From assembly GCA_964559835.1 (NCBI GenBank), contig CAZLJE010000019.1:1-64000 (forward strand): a stretch of DNA of 64,000 nucleotides, given 5' to 3'. Below, one piece after another: positions 44,006-52,846 of this stretch (position 1 is the first letter of the stretch; each line of letters starts with the position of its first letter). The translations under genes were made by a program, and so were the position numbers. The notes under the pieces are model-generated. The model did not search any database and was not told where the DNA came from. It worked only from the letters and a program-made list of their open reading frames with translations. The stretch is from DAISJI01 sp964559835. GTDB taxonomy: Bacteria > Acidobacteriota > Terriglobia > Terriglobales > Acidobacteriaceae.

Positions 44006-45769
44006 ATGGCTTACCAGGTTCTCGCGCGGAAATACCGGCCCCAGCGCTTCTCCGACGTGATCGGGCAGGACCACGTCACCCGCACGCTTCAGAACGCCAT
44101 CGAGCAGGGGCGCATCGCCCACGGCTACATTTTCAGTGGCCACCGCGGCATTGGAAAGACCACGATCGCTCGCATCCTGGCAATGGCACTGAACTGTCGC
44201 TCGAAGGACCACCCCGTCACCGAGCCCTGCGGCGTATGCGAATCCTGCACTGAGATCCGCGCCGGAAATTCCGTCGATGTCATCGAGATCGACGCCGCCA
44301 CAAACCGCGGCATCGACGAGGTACGCGAGTTGCGGGAGGCGGCCCGTTACCGCCCGGCACGCGACCGGTTCAAGATCTGGATCCTCGACGAGGCGCACCA
44401 GATCACCGACGCCGCCTTCAATGCTCTTCTCAAAACGCTCGAGGAGCCGCCGGCGCACGTCATCTTCATGATGGCCACGACGCAGCCCGAGGACATCCCG
44501 CAGACCATCCGCTCCCGCTGCCAGCACTTCAGTTTTCATGCCGTCCGCTTCGCCGAGATCGTGGAGCAACTTCGGAGCATCGCCCAGCAAGAGGGCATCG
44601 ATGCCGATAACAACGCCGTCGCGATGCTGGCCGAGGCCGGCGACGGCTCCATGCGCGACGCGCTCTCCATCATGGACCAGGCGATCGCCTGCTGCGGCGC
44701 AAAACTGACGGGCGACCTGGTTCGCGGACTGGTCGGAGCCGTGCCTTCGGAGATCCTCGAAGAGATGATGAATGCCGTCGCCTCGAATTCGAGTGACGAC
44801 GTTCTCCGGCAGGTCGACCGTTTGCTGACGGAGGGCCATAATCCGGCGCATTTCGCTCGCCAACTAGTGCGGTTCCTGCGCAACACGCTCGTCGCGAAGG
44901 TGGGCGGCGCCGATTCTCCGCTGCTCCAGATCTCCGATGACGAGCGCGCGCGAGTCGGACGGATCGCGGAACTGTTCGCCGAAGAAGACCTGGCGCGTTT
45001 TCTGCAGATCATGCTGCGCACGCATGGAGAGCTTGGATATAAGCAGGAACAACGGTTCCATCTCGAACTAGGGCTGCTGAAGCTGGTGCACGCGCAGCGG
45101 TTGTTGCCACTGGAGCAGTTGCTGAGCGATTCCGTCCCGGCTTCTGGCGGTACTTCGAATTCAGGACGGAACGAGCCTGCGCAGCGGCCGAGCGCGTCCC
45201 TTTCCTCGCGGGACATGGCGCGAAGCGCAGCAAGTGCGCCGTCGCGCCCGTCGCCATTCGAGTCGGATCGCACTCGCAAGACGTTCAGTGCACCTCCCGA
45301 CCCGTCACGCAGTCCGAAGCCGGAGTCTTCGGCGTCAACTGCCGTAGAAGTTGCGGAGGCGCCGACGGGTGATGGCGAAACTTCACCGGCTCCGAGCGCC
45401 GCTGGCGTGAACGATGCCGTACTTGCCGCACTCGACAAGGCTGGCGTACGCCTGCAGGTGTATTCGGTGGAAGTCCAGGGAAACGAGGTTGTGGTGCAAC
45501 TTGGGGTCGTCCCGAGCCTGCTTGCTTCCGCAATATCGGCGGATGCGCAGCGGCAGGTCGTGCAGGCGGCAAGCCAGGTCGCCGGGCGTCCGCTCAAGCT
45601 CAAGCTCGCGCCAAAACCGGCAACAGGGACGCCGGCGAATATCGCACCTCGAGCGGTGTCGGGTCCGGGCACGAAATCACGCGCGGCGGACGATCCCGTA
45701 GTGAAGCGGATGCAGGAAAAGTTCGGTGCGCAAATTCGAACGGTGATCGACTATCGCGACAAGCGTTGA
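44006..45769 (+). CDS. dnaX: DNA polymerase III subunits gamma and tau
   Basis: DnaX is the clamp-loader ATPase of the replicative polymerase. The 587-residue protein opens with the family sequence YQVLARKYRPQRFSDVIGQ. Walker A GHRGIGKTT lies near 46, the zinc-binding cysteines span about 66-82 (ending CGVCESC), Walker B LDEAHQI lies near 128 and SRC sensor 1 near 170. A Pro/Ser-rich linker (about 375-460) leads to a C-terminal tau-like domain. Its downstream neighbours are ybaB and recR, the classic arrangement. No frameshift slippery run is evident. Confidence 0.96.
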   Translation: MAYQVLARKYRPQRFSDVIGQDHVTRTLQNAIEQGRIAHGYIFSGHRGIGKTTIARILAMALNCRSKDHPVTEPCGVCESCTEIRAGNSVDVIEIDAATNRGIDEVRELREAARYRPARDRFKIWILDEAHQITDAAFNALLKTLEEPPAHVIFMMATTQPEDIPQTIRSRCQHFSFHAVRFAEIVEQLRSIAQQEGIDADNNAVAMLAEAGDGSMRDALSIMDQAIACCGAKLTGDLVRGLVGAVPSEILEEMMNAVASNSSDDVLRQVDRLLTEGHNPAHFARQLVRFLRNTLVAKVGGADSPLLQISDDERARVGRIAELFAEEDLARFLQIMLRTHGELGYKQEQRFHLELGLLKLVHAQRLLPLEQLLSDSVPASGGTSNSGRNEPAQRPSASLSSRDMARSAASAPSRPSPFESDRTRKTFSAPPDPSRSPKPESSASTAVEVAEAPTGDGETSPAPSAAGVNDAVLAALDKAGVRLQVYSVEVQGNEVVVQLGVVPSLLASAISADAQRQVVQAASQVAGRPLKLKLAPKPATGTPANIAPRAVSGPGTKSRAADDPVVKRMQEKFGAQIRTVIDYRDKR

Positions 45770-45812
45770 TGCTTTCGGCTAACTACTAAATCCTAACGAC
45801 TGGCGACTCATT

Positions 45813-46121
45813 ATGGGCGGATTCGATCCCAAGCAGCTCCAGGAACTCATGCAGCAGGCGCAGCAGCAAGCTCACGATCTGCAGGCGAAGATGCGGCAGA
45901 CGGTCGTCGAAGCGTCTTCCGGCGGCGGCAGCGTCAGCGTAAAGATGAACGGCGCCAAGCAGGTCATCAGCGTGACCATCGATCCGGAAGCGGCCAAGGA
46001 CGTCGAAATGCTCCAGGACCTGGTCACGGCCGCGTTCAATGCCGCTGCGAAAAAAGTCGACGAGCAGATGCAATCCTCGCTGGGCGGAATGCTCGGCGGC
46101 CTGGGCGGGATGTTCGGATGA
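45813..46121 (+). CDS. ybaB: YbaB/EbfC nucleoid-associated protein
   Basis: This 102-residue DNA-binding protein forms dimers that coat DNA. It has the family pattern of an N-terminal helix (ELMQQAQQQAHDLQAKMRQ), the beta region VEASSGGGSVSVKMNG, and a C-terminal helix followed by a glycine-rich tail (GGMLGGLGGMFG). It lies between dnaX and recR, and its stop overlaps the recR start by ATGA. The order is conserved in many bacteria. Confidence 0.94.
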   Translation: MGGFDPKQLQELMQQAQQQAHDLQAKMRQTVVEASSGGGSVSVKMNGAKQVISVTIDPEAAKDVEMLQDLVTAAFNAAAKKVDEQMQSSLGGMLGGLGGMFG

Positions 46122-46717
46122 GCAAGTTCGCCGAACCGATGGCGCGTCTCATCGACGAGCTGAAGAAACTGCCGGGGATCGGCAGCAAGAGCGCGCAGCG
46201 GCTCGCGTTCCACATCCTGCGCTCCAGCGACGACGACGCCGAGGCGCTCGCTTCCTCTGTCCGCGAGGTCAAGGCCAAGCTCCACCTGTGCTCGATCTGC
46301 AACAACATCACCGATGTCGAGCCGTGTGTTTACTGCGCCAGCGCTACGCGCAACCAGCGGCTTATCTGCGTGGTTGAGGAACCAACCAATATCGCCGCAG
46401 TGGAAAAGACGCGGCACTTCAACGGCGTGTACCACGTCCTGCACGGTTCGCTATCGCCCCTGCACGGCGTCGGCCCCGAACACCTGCGGATCGGCAATCT
46501 GTTGCGCCGGCTGGAGGGCGGGCACGCCGACGAAGTGATCATCGCGACCAATCCCACGGTCGAAGGCGAGGCTACCGCCACCTACCTGTCGCAACAGATC
46601 AAGCCTACGGGTGTGCGGGTGACGCGCATCGCGACCGGCATCCCGGCCGGTAGCGACATCGAATATGCGGACGAGGTCACCATGCTGAAGGCCATGGAAG
46701 GGCGACGCGAGCTCTAG
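46118..46717 (+). CDS. recR: recombination mediator RecR
   Basis: RecR works with RecF and RecO to load RecA at gapped DNA. The 199-residue protein has the N-terminal helix-hairpin-helix (LKKLPGIGSKSAQRLAF), a four-cysteine zinc finger (CSICNNITDVEPCVYC, about 57-72) and a Toprim domain with VVEEPTNIAAVE and ATNPTVEGEATA. Its start overlaps the ybaB stop. It is the last protein gene of the dnaX operon. Confidence 0.96.
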   Translation: MSKFAEPMARLIDELKKLPGIGSKSAQRLAFHILRSSDDDAEALASSVREVKAKLHLCSICNNITDVEPCVYCASATRNQRLICVVEEPTNIAAVEKTRHFNGVYHVLHGSLSPLHGVGPEHLRIGNLLRRLEGGHADEVIIATNPTVEGEATATYLSQQIKPTGVRVTRIATGIPAGSDIEYADEVTMLKAMEGRREL

Positions 46718-47036
46718 GATCTAGGATCGCAACCTGCTCACGAAGTGTAACTTCCTGCACATTTGTTTCCGAACGACGGCTCGGGACAGTCGCGCCCAGG
46801 GAAGCTAGCATCCTTATATTTCAGCTGTTTACGTTTCAACCCATGAAGAAATTCATCAGTAACCGCGTGGCATGAATCTTGCTCCATTGAACATAACGGC
46901 GCGAGAGTGCCGGACCAATCGAGCGGCCAGCCGGCATAACGCCAAATGGACCGACCGCTCCGCCGACCCCGTGTAATCGCACTCGGCCGGCACGAGAGAA
47001 CCGGGCGAACCAGCCCGGTTTTTCTTTTGACTGGAG
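46718..47036 (+). ncRNA. candidate structured RNA in the recR downstream gap
   Basis: No protein gene is seen in this 319-base gap. Its second half is GC-rich with nested complementary segments: GTGCCGG (46907-46913) with CCGGCAC (46987-46993), enclosing GAGCGG (46921-46926) with CCGCTC (46955-46960). A strong terminator follows at once. This is the layout of an independent small RNA or a long structured 3' region of the recR message. It matches no riboswitch or housekeeping RNA that I can recognise; RNase P, SRP and 6S signatures are absent. The 5' end is undefined, probably between 46840 and 46900. Confidence 0.45.
46999..47028 (+). terminator. rho-independent terminator
   Basis: AACCGGGC (46999-47006) pairs perfectly with GCCCGGTT (47013-47020) around a GAACCA loop, and the stem runs into TTTTTCTTTT. 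It is the strongest terminator in the window. It closes the recR side and also lies next to the stop of the minus-strand receiver gene. Confidence 0.88.
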
Positions 47037-47405
47037 CTATCCCCTGAGCTTCGCCAGCAGGTCCTGAGGGTGGACGGGCTTGGCGAGGATCTCGAATTCG
47101 TGTCCCTGCGCCCGGGCCGACTCGAGCAGGTCGGCCGTGGCTGCCTGGCCGGAAAACAGCAGTATCTTGCAGCTGGGCAGGAATTTGCGGATGTTGATCG
47201 CTGCCTCGATGCCGTTCATGTCCGGCATGATGACGTCACTGATGATGAGGTCCGGTCTCGTGCTTCGGGCGCGCTCGACGGCTGCCGTTCCCGTGTAAAC
47301 CGCTGAAGCATCGAACCCGTGCTGGTTCAGGATGATCGCCAAAGTATCCGCTATCACCCGTTCGTCGTCCACCACCAGGATTTTAGGTTTCGGCTTGCCG
47401 GACAT
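47037..47405 (-). CDS. single-domain response regulator (receiver)
   Basis: This 122-residue protein is a lone receiver domain with no output domain. It has the acidic pair in ILVVDDERV (about residues 9-17), the phospho-acceptor Asp in LIISDVIMPD near 56 and the conserved Lys in ILAKPVHP near 108. Such proteins pass phosphate on or bind partners. The start at ATG 47405 fits the domain; a longer upstream frame has no family sequence. No kinase adjoins it. Confidence 0.9.
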   Translation of the reverse strand: MSGKPKPKILVVDDERVIADTLAIILNQHGFDASAVYTGTAAVERARSTRPDLIISDVIMPDMNGIEAAINIRKFLPSCKILLFSGQAATADLLESARAQGHEFEILAKPVHPQDLLAKLRG

Positions 47406-47506
47406 CTTGCTCCACTGGGACTGCTGGATTTCGACAGCGACGCGCTTGGGAATTATAGCAACCCTGGCGTAATCCCTGCTCCAAGCTCCACCGTAACCAC
47501 AGATGC

Positions 47507-47926
47507 TTAAGCAGCACCTTCGAGATGTTGCCGGCCTTGGCTGAAAGACGTCAAAGAACGTCGAGACCTGCCGCGCGACAGTTCGGCGAGGGCAAAGGCC
47601 GCGGCGGCCATGTTGACGTCGCGAGCCGCTATGTCGAAGTAGTCTCCGGTAGCGATCAGATTCGCCGAAATCGCCAACAGCCATGCCGACGCGATATACC
47701 CGCCGAGCCGGGTACGCCCGCTCAAGATCAGCGCCCCAACGGCCATTTCGATCACTCCCACCACCCGCATGAATTGGCGCGAGGTCATAGGTAGGTTTTC
47801 AGCGGCGAGCGGCGCCAGGTACTGTTCCCAGTCGGTCAGAAGATTTGTGAACTTGTCCGCTCCGGCAACGAACGCGGTGGCTCCCATGGTGAAGCGCAAG
47901 ATGGCGAGGACCCTCGAGCTGGACAT
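47507..47926 (-). CDS. DoxX-family membrane protein
   Basis: This 139-residue protein has four hydrophobic helices in the DoxX/DoxD arrangement (AILRFTMGATAFVAGADKF, then helices near 50-70, 75-95 and 105-120). DoxX proteins are small membrane proteins linked to redox or thiosulfate metabolism in some species; the role here is unknown. The tail is polar and basic. It is divergent from the FHA-SpoIIE gene. Confidence 0.8.
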   Translation of the reverse strand: MSSSRVLAILRFTMGATAFVAGADKFTNLLTDWEQYLAPLAAENLPMTSRQFMRVVGVIEMAVGALILSGRTRLGGYIASAWLLAISANLIATGDYFDIAARDVNMAAAAFALAELSRGRSRRSLTSFSQGRQHLEGAA

Positions 47927-48068
47927 CGGCTCCCTCCAATGCAGAATGGATGCCGGGTCGTTTGTCTGGGTGGGCAGTTTCTCCGCGAAAAGCGCGTCGT
48001 GGCGCTTGAGCGTTCCGCCTGATTGCAGTACGCTTTCAAAACCCCTTTAACCTCCGGGAGGCCCCCAC

Positions 48069-49721
48069 ATGTCAGCACCGGCCATGAGTCCGCGCACGAG
48101 TTCGCCTTCGGTTCTCTACGTCCAAGGGGCGGAGCAGCGGACTATCGAACTGGAACACACGCCGTTCACGATCGGCCGGAAAACGGACAAGGACCTGGTC
48201 ATCCCCGATTCGCGCGTCTCGCGCGATCATGCCCAGATCGTCATCGAGGCCGGAGAATACTGGGTGATCGACCAGGGCAGCCGCCATGGCACGTACGTCA
48301 ACGGCATCAAGCGCGAGCGCCACAAACTCCAGGTCAACGACCGCGTAGATTTCGGGGCGCGCGACGGGGCTTATGTAGTTTTCAATCCTGACCATCCGCA
48401 GTCCAGTTCCGCCGCCGAGTTCCTCAGCCAGATCTCGATGATGCCCATGGCGGGCACCAGCTCCGACCTGGAGAAGCTCCGCCTTTTCCTGGAAGCGGCG
48501 CGCAAGCTGAATACCACAGGCGTTTTGAGCGACGTGCTGATCACGCTGCTCGATTCGACGCTACGCCTGACGAAAGCCGAACGCGGCTACGTATTCCTCC
48601 GCGACGACACGGGCAAGCTGCAGCTCGCAGCCGGACGCAACGCGCGCGGCGAGGTATTGACCGACGACAGCTCGATATCACGGTCGATCCTGGACGATGC
48701 GGCGACGAAGGCTTCGGAGTTCCTCGTCGGCGACACGAGTTCCTCCAGCGACCTGGCGGCTCGAAACAGCATCATCGCCTACGACCTGCGCACCGTGATC
48801 GCCATCCCGCTGCGCCGGACGGCGACGCAGTTGCAATCGGGCCCCGACACCTCCGATGGAACGGGAGCCAATGTTCGCGGCGTCCTTTACCTCGACAGCA
48901 GGTTCGCGTCACGCGACATCTCGGCCGTCAGCCATGACATCCTGCGGGCGATCGCGACGGAAGCAGCCGCGCTCGTCGAAAATGCCAGGCTGGTGCAGGC
49001 GGAGGAAGCGGCCAAGCGTTACCAGCAGGAGTTGTCGATCGCCGCGTCCATCCAGCAGCGGCTGATGGCCGTGAGCATACCGGATGTGCCGTTCGCCGCC
49101 ATTCGCGCCAACAACATCGCTTGCAAGGACGTTGGGGGAGATTTCTTCGACGTCGTCATGACCGAGCATGGGCTGGCCGTGCTGGTGACGGACGTGTCCG
49201 GAAAAGGAATTTCGGCGGCGCTGCTGGCCTCGATTCTGCAGGGCATGATCTATTCGCAGCTAGTAGCGAACATGCCTCTGAACGAGATCGTTGCCTCGGC
49301 GAATGCGTTCCTTTGCCGCAAAGTCGCGGGACAGAAATACGCAACGCTGTTTCTCTGCCGCATCACGAACGACGGTGAGATGGAGTACCTGAACTGCGGA
49401 CACGTGCCGCCGGTGCTTGTAAAACCGGACGGAGTGGTCCGTCCCACAAATTGCAACCTGCCCGTCGGATTGCTTTCAGACGCGCAGTACAGCACGGAAA
49501 AAGTGCAGCTCTCCGCCGCGGAGAAACTCGTGATCGTCACCGACGGCGTGACCGAAGCCGAAAATGCGAACGGCGACTTCTTCGGCGACGAGGGCCTGGA
49601 GCAGGCCGCGCATTCCCCGACGCCGTTCGAGAATATCTTCACCTCGGTGAAGAACTTCTGCGGTGACACTCCGCTCAACGACGATTGCACCATCGTCGAA
49701 CTTACCTACAAGGGCGCGTAG
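48069..49721 (+). CDS. FHA-GAF-SpoIIE serine phosphatase
   Basis: This 550-residue cytoplasmic signalling protein has three domains. An FHA domain (about 15-113, with TIGRKTDKDLVIPDSRVSRDHA and GSRHGTYVNG) binds phosphothreonine peptides. A GAF domain (about 135-310) probably senses a small ligand. A PP2C-type SpoIIE phosphatase domain (about 325-548, with GGDFFDVV, DVSGKGISAAL and the acidic NDDCTIV) completes it. Such enzymes dephosphorylate STAS-domain anti-anti-sigma factors; the STAS protein at 43454 is a candidate. GGGAGG precedes the ATG. Confidence 0.94.
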   Translation: MSAPAMSPRTSSPSVLYVQGAEQRTIELEHTPFTIGRKTDKDLVIPDSRVSRDHAQIVIEAGEYWVIDQGSRHGTYVNGIKRERHKLQVNDRVDFGARDGAYVVFNPDHPQSSSAAEFLSQISMMPMAGTSSDLEKLRLFLEAARKLNTTGVLSDVLITLLDSTLRLTKAERGYVFLRDDTGKLQLAAGRNARGEVLTDDSSISRSILDDAATKASEFLVGDTSSSSDLAARNSIIAYDLRTVIAIPLRRTATQLQSGPDTSDGTGANVRGVLYLDSRFASRDISAVSHDILRAIATEAAALVENARLVQAEEAAKRYQQELSIAASIQQRLMAVSIPDVPFAAIRANNIACKDVGGDFFDVVMTEHGLAVLVTDVSGKGISAALLASILQGMIYSQLVANMPLNEIVASANAFLCRKVAGQKYATLFLCRITNDGEMEYLNCGHVPPVLVKPDGVVRPTNCNLPVGLLSDAQYSTEKVQLSAAEKLVIVTDGVTEAENANGDFFGDEGLEQAAHSPTPFENIFTSVKNFCGDTPLNDDCTIVELTYKGA

Positions 49722-49741
49722 CTCTTCACGGCGTGGAACGG

Positions 49742-51067
49742 ATGAACGAGGACCTCACGACGCTGTCGTTGACGGAGGCCGCCGCGAGATTGCGTGCGCG
49801 CCAGGTCACGAGCACCGAGCTGACGCAGGCGTGCCTCGCGCGCATTCGCGATCGCGATCCAGAGATCAATTCGTTCATCACGCTGACCGATGATCTCGCG
49901 CTCAAGCAGGCAGGCGCCGCCGATTCCGAATTGCGCGCCGGCAAGTACCGCGGCCCGCTGCATGGCATTCCCATTGCGCTGAAGGACCTGGTCGACGTCG
50001 CGGGAGTAAGAACGACCGCCGGCAGTGCCCTGCTGGCCGACAACGTTGCCACCGCAGACGCAGAGGTTACGCGCAAGCTCCGCGAAGCCGGCGCCGTGCT
50101 CCTGGGCAAACTCAATCTCCACGAATTCGCGTACGGCGGAAGCGGCGTCATCTCGCAGTGGGGGCCGGTCAAAAACCCCGCGAACCTCCGCCACATCACC
50201 GGCGGGTCGTCATCGGGATCGGCGGCCGCCGTCGCCGCCTGCTTCTGCTTCGGCGCGATCGGCACAGACACCGCGGGGTCGATCCGCCTGCCGGCCGCGT
50301 GCTGCGGGACCGTAGGGTTTAAGCCGACCTACGGCGCGGTAAGCACGCAAGGCGTGGTGGAACTCTCGCGTTCGTTCGATCATGTTGGCCCTATAACGCG
50401 CACGGTAGCCGATGCAGCGGCGATGTACGGATCCATTGCAGAAATTAAACCTGCCGCACAGAACGAGAAGCGTCTGGCAATCGGAGTACTGCGCAAATTC
50501 TTTTTCGAAGAGCTGCACCCGGAGGTCGCCGATGCGATGGAGCGCGCTATCGATCTCCTGCGTGCCGGCTTCGAAGTCAAAGACGTGGAATTCCCCGTAG
50601 ATGCCGACCGGACGGTGCAGACGCGCGAATCGTGGCTGTACCACGAAAAATGGGTGCAGTCCTCGCCCGACAAATACGACCCCCAGACCCTCAAGCGCAT
50701 TCAACGCGGCGCCGAGGTAACGGACGAGGAGTACCGTGCCCGTTTGGCGGAGTTGCACCAGACACGCTCCGAAGTGCCGGGTATGTTCCAGAGCGCCGGC
50801 GTCGACCTGGTAGTCACGCCGACGTCGCCGATCCCGGCTCCGACATTCGATGAAGTGATGTCCGATCCGCACACACTGCGCGCCCGCGAATTGGTCATGC
50901 TGCGAAATACACGTCCGTTCAACGTTTGGGGGACACCGGCGATCTCCCTTCCGTGCGGCAAAACGAAGGAAGGACTTCCGATCGGCATTCAGTTCGCCGC
51001 AATTCCGGGAGCCGACGCGATGCTCCTGCACTTCGCCGAAACCATCGAGCACCTACTTGCCCGGTAG
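49742..51067 (+). CDS. amidase signature family protein (GatA/AtzE-like)
   Basis: This 441-residue hydrolase belongs to the amidase signature family. The Ser-cisSer-Lys triad is visible: Lys in ALKDLVDV near 80, the cis-Ser in GGSSSGSAAAV near 155 and the nucleophile in DTAGSIRLPA near 178. It could be the GatA subunit of tRNA amidotransferase or a free amidase. GatB and GatC are not adjacent, so substrate is open. The start ATG 49742 lies 20 bases after the phosphatase stop, suggesting co-transcription. Confidence 0.9.
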   Translation: MNEDLTTLSLTEAAARLRARQVTSTELTQACLARIRDRDPEINSFITLTDDLALKQAGAADSELRAGKYRGPLHGIPIALKDLVDVAGVRTTAGSALLADNVATADAEVTRKLREAGAVLLGKLNLHEFAYGGSGVISQWGPVKNPANLRHITGGSSSGSAAAVAACFCFGAIGTDTAGSIRLPAACCGTVGFKPTYGAVSTQGVVELSRSFDHVGPITRTVADAAAMYGSIAEIKPAAQNEKRLAIGVLRKFFFEELHPEVADAMERAIDLLRAGFEVKDVEFPVDADRTVQTRESWLYHEKWVQSSPDKYDPQTLKRIQRGAEVTDEEYRARLAELHQTRSEVPGMFQSAGVDLVVTPTSPIPAPTFDEVMSDPHTLRARELVMLRNTRPFNVWGTPAISLPCGKTKEGLPIGIQFAAIPGADAMLLHFAETIEHLLAR

Positions 51068-51157
51068 GCGCAACTTTTACACTTCTTTAGAGTCTGTTCA
51101 TTGCGTTGGCCAGCTACTTTGAATACGCTATGGCCTACGAAGGGGGTTCCCTTCCCG

Positions 51158-52846
51158 ATGTATCGTACCCGACTGCTTTGCTGCGTACTGCTCGCCCTTT
51201 CCATCAGAGCTGCGGGACAAGTCTCGGCGCAGGCCTACCCTCAGAATCGCGGCACGATCGGACAGCGCCAGGCGCAGACCGGAACCATCACTCTGACGGG
51301 CACGGTCGTGAACTCCGTCACCGGCGAGCCGATTCCGCGCGCGCTCATACAAATGATGGGCATGGCCTCGCGCGAGGAGTTGACCGACGCAGAGGGAAAA
51401 TTCGAGTTCGACAACCTGCCTGAGACGCAGGCGATGCTTACGGCGCGCAAGCCGGGTTACTTCAGCGAGATGGAATTGGGCCAGGGCCGGGGCCGGGTGA
51501 AGCCCACGGCGATCACTGCCGGCATGGGCTCCGTCACGGTGAAGCTGACCCCCGCGGGCGTCATCACCGGCCGGCTTACGACCTCGGAGGGTGAACCGGT
51601 CGAGTCGGCAGGCATCATGGTTAAGGCGCGTATGATCCAGAACGGGCGCCGCCAACTAGTCAACCGCAACGGCGCCAGCACCGACGAAGACGGTTACTTT
51701 CGTATCGGCAATCTTCAGCCCGGCACCTACTACCTTTACACCAGTGGTAATTCCCGCATGATCACCGCCACCGACGAGGTGTTGTCCCCTGCGTACTACC
51801 CCGGGGTGAGCGATATTGCGGGTGCATCGGCGCTGGAAGTACGCGCCGGAAGCACTACCGCTGCCGACTTCACCGTCCATAAAGAAAAGGCCTATCGCGT
51901 TTCCGGGATTGTCACCGGCCTTCTTCCCAACCAGGGCGCGAGCGTGGAATTGCTTGGTCCCGATGGCGAGAACCTGCCGGTCATGGCAGCAGTCCGGCCG
52001 GATGGCAACACGTTTGAGATGCGCCGTGTCCCAGCCGGAACGTACACGTTGAAAGCAGTCGCTCAACAACGCGTCGGGCCGGATGGCTTCGCGGGAATTC
52101 AAAGATTCGGTGGCCCTCGCGGCCCTCGCATGCCGCAGATGTATACCGGCAGTATCCCGATCACCGTCAGCGGCGACTTGAACAACGTGACCGTAGCCGT
52201 CCAGCCCGCCGCAACGATTCCGGTCGTAGTGCGCACGGATTTCACGAATAAGCAGACCGAACCTGATTTCGGTGGCTCGGGGCGCCGGAACCAGCAGCAA
52301 TACGTCATGCTGCACCTGATCCGCAGCGACGGCCAGCGCGGCGACAACTACGCGCAAATGTCCGGGCCCGACAATCCCACGCTTACCATCCAAAACGTCG
52401 AACCCGGCCGTTATCGGGTCGAGTTCATGCAGATGGGCAACACCTACGTACGTTCGGCCACGTACGGCAACACCGACCTGCTGCGTGACGAACTGGTCGT
52501 CAGCGGCGGCGAATCGCAGCCCATCGACGTCGTCGTGCGTGACGACCCCGCTTCCCTCTCCGGCAGCGCGCGCTGTGAGGACACACAGTGCTGGGTGCTC
52601 ATCGTCCCCGACGGTAACAATGCCGTCCAGCCGCGCACCGCGTTTGTCGACCCGCAGGGCGGCTTCCAGCAGATGGGCCTCGCCCCAGGGTCATACCGCG
52701 TGTATGCCTTCGACCGCATGGACGGCATCGAGTACACGAATCCTGAAGCAATGAAAGCCTATGGCGCGCACGCGGAAACGGTCGTGCTGACTGCGGGCCA
52801 GAAGGCTCAAGTCAATGTCGATCTGACCAAGGTGTCGGACCAATGA
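51158..52846 (+). CDS. secreted carboxypeptidase-regulatory-like (Cna-B type) protein 1
   Basis: This exported protein of about 562 residues has a signal peptide (about 1-26) and at least three beta-sandwich repeats of the carboxypeptidase-regulatory type. The first is marked by LTGTVVNSVTGEPIPRALIQM and FEFDNLPETQAML. Later segments show GRLTTSEGEPVESAGI and the repeated ending PGTYYLY or PAGTYTLKAV. A disulphide pair is possible in CEDTQC near 490. No enzyme motif is seen. It is coupled to a paralogue by ATGA overlap. Such tandem proteins are frequent in Acidobacteriota; their function is unknown. Confidence 0.8.
   Translation: MYRTRLLCCVLLALSIRAAGQVSAQAYPQNRGTIGQRQAQTGTITLTGTVVNSVTGEPIPRALIQMMGMASREELTDAEGKFEFDNLPETQAMLTARKPGYFSEMELGQGRGRVKPTAITAGMGSVTVKLTPAGVITGRLTTSEGEPVESAGIMVKARMIQNGRRQLVNRNGASTDEDGYFRIGNLQPGTYYLYTSGNSRMITATDEVLSPAYYPGVSDIAGASALEVRAGSTTAADFTVHKEKAYRVSGIVTGLLPNQGASVELLGPDGENLPVMAAVRPDGNTFEMRRVPAGTYTLKAVAQQRVGPDGFAGIQRFGGPRGPRMPQMYTGSIPITVSGDLNNVTVAVQPAATIPVVVRTDFTNKQTEPDFGGSGRRNQQQYVMLHLIRSDGQRGDNYAQMSGPDNPTLTIQNVEPGRYRVEFMQMGNTYVRSATYGNTDLLRDELVVSGGESQPIDVVVRDDPASLSGSARCEDTQCWVLIVPDGNNAVQPRTAFVDPQGGFQQMGLAPGSYRVYAFDRMDGIEYTNPEAMKAYGAHAETVVLTAGQKAQVNVDLTKVSDQ

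Noticed and set aside
46718..47036. Known riboswitch or SRP/RNase P/6S RNA
   Set aside because: None of the conserved core sequences of these RNAs that I can recall is present, so only an unnamed candidate RNA is reported.
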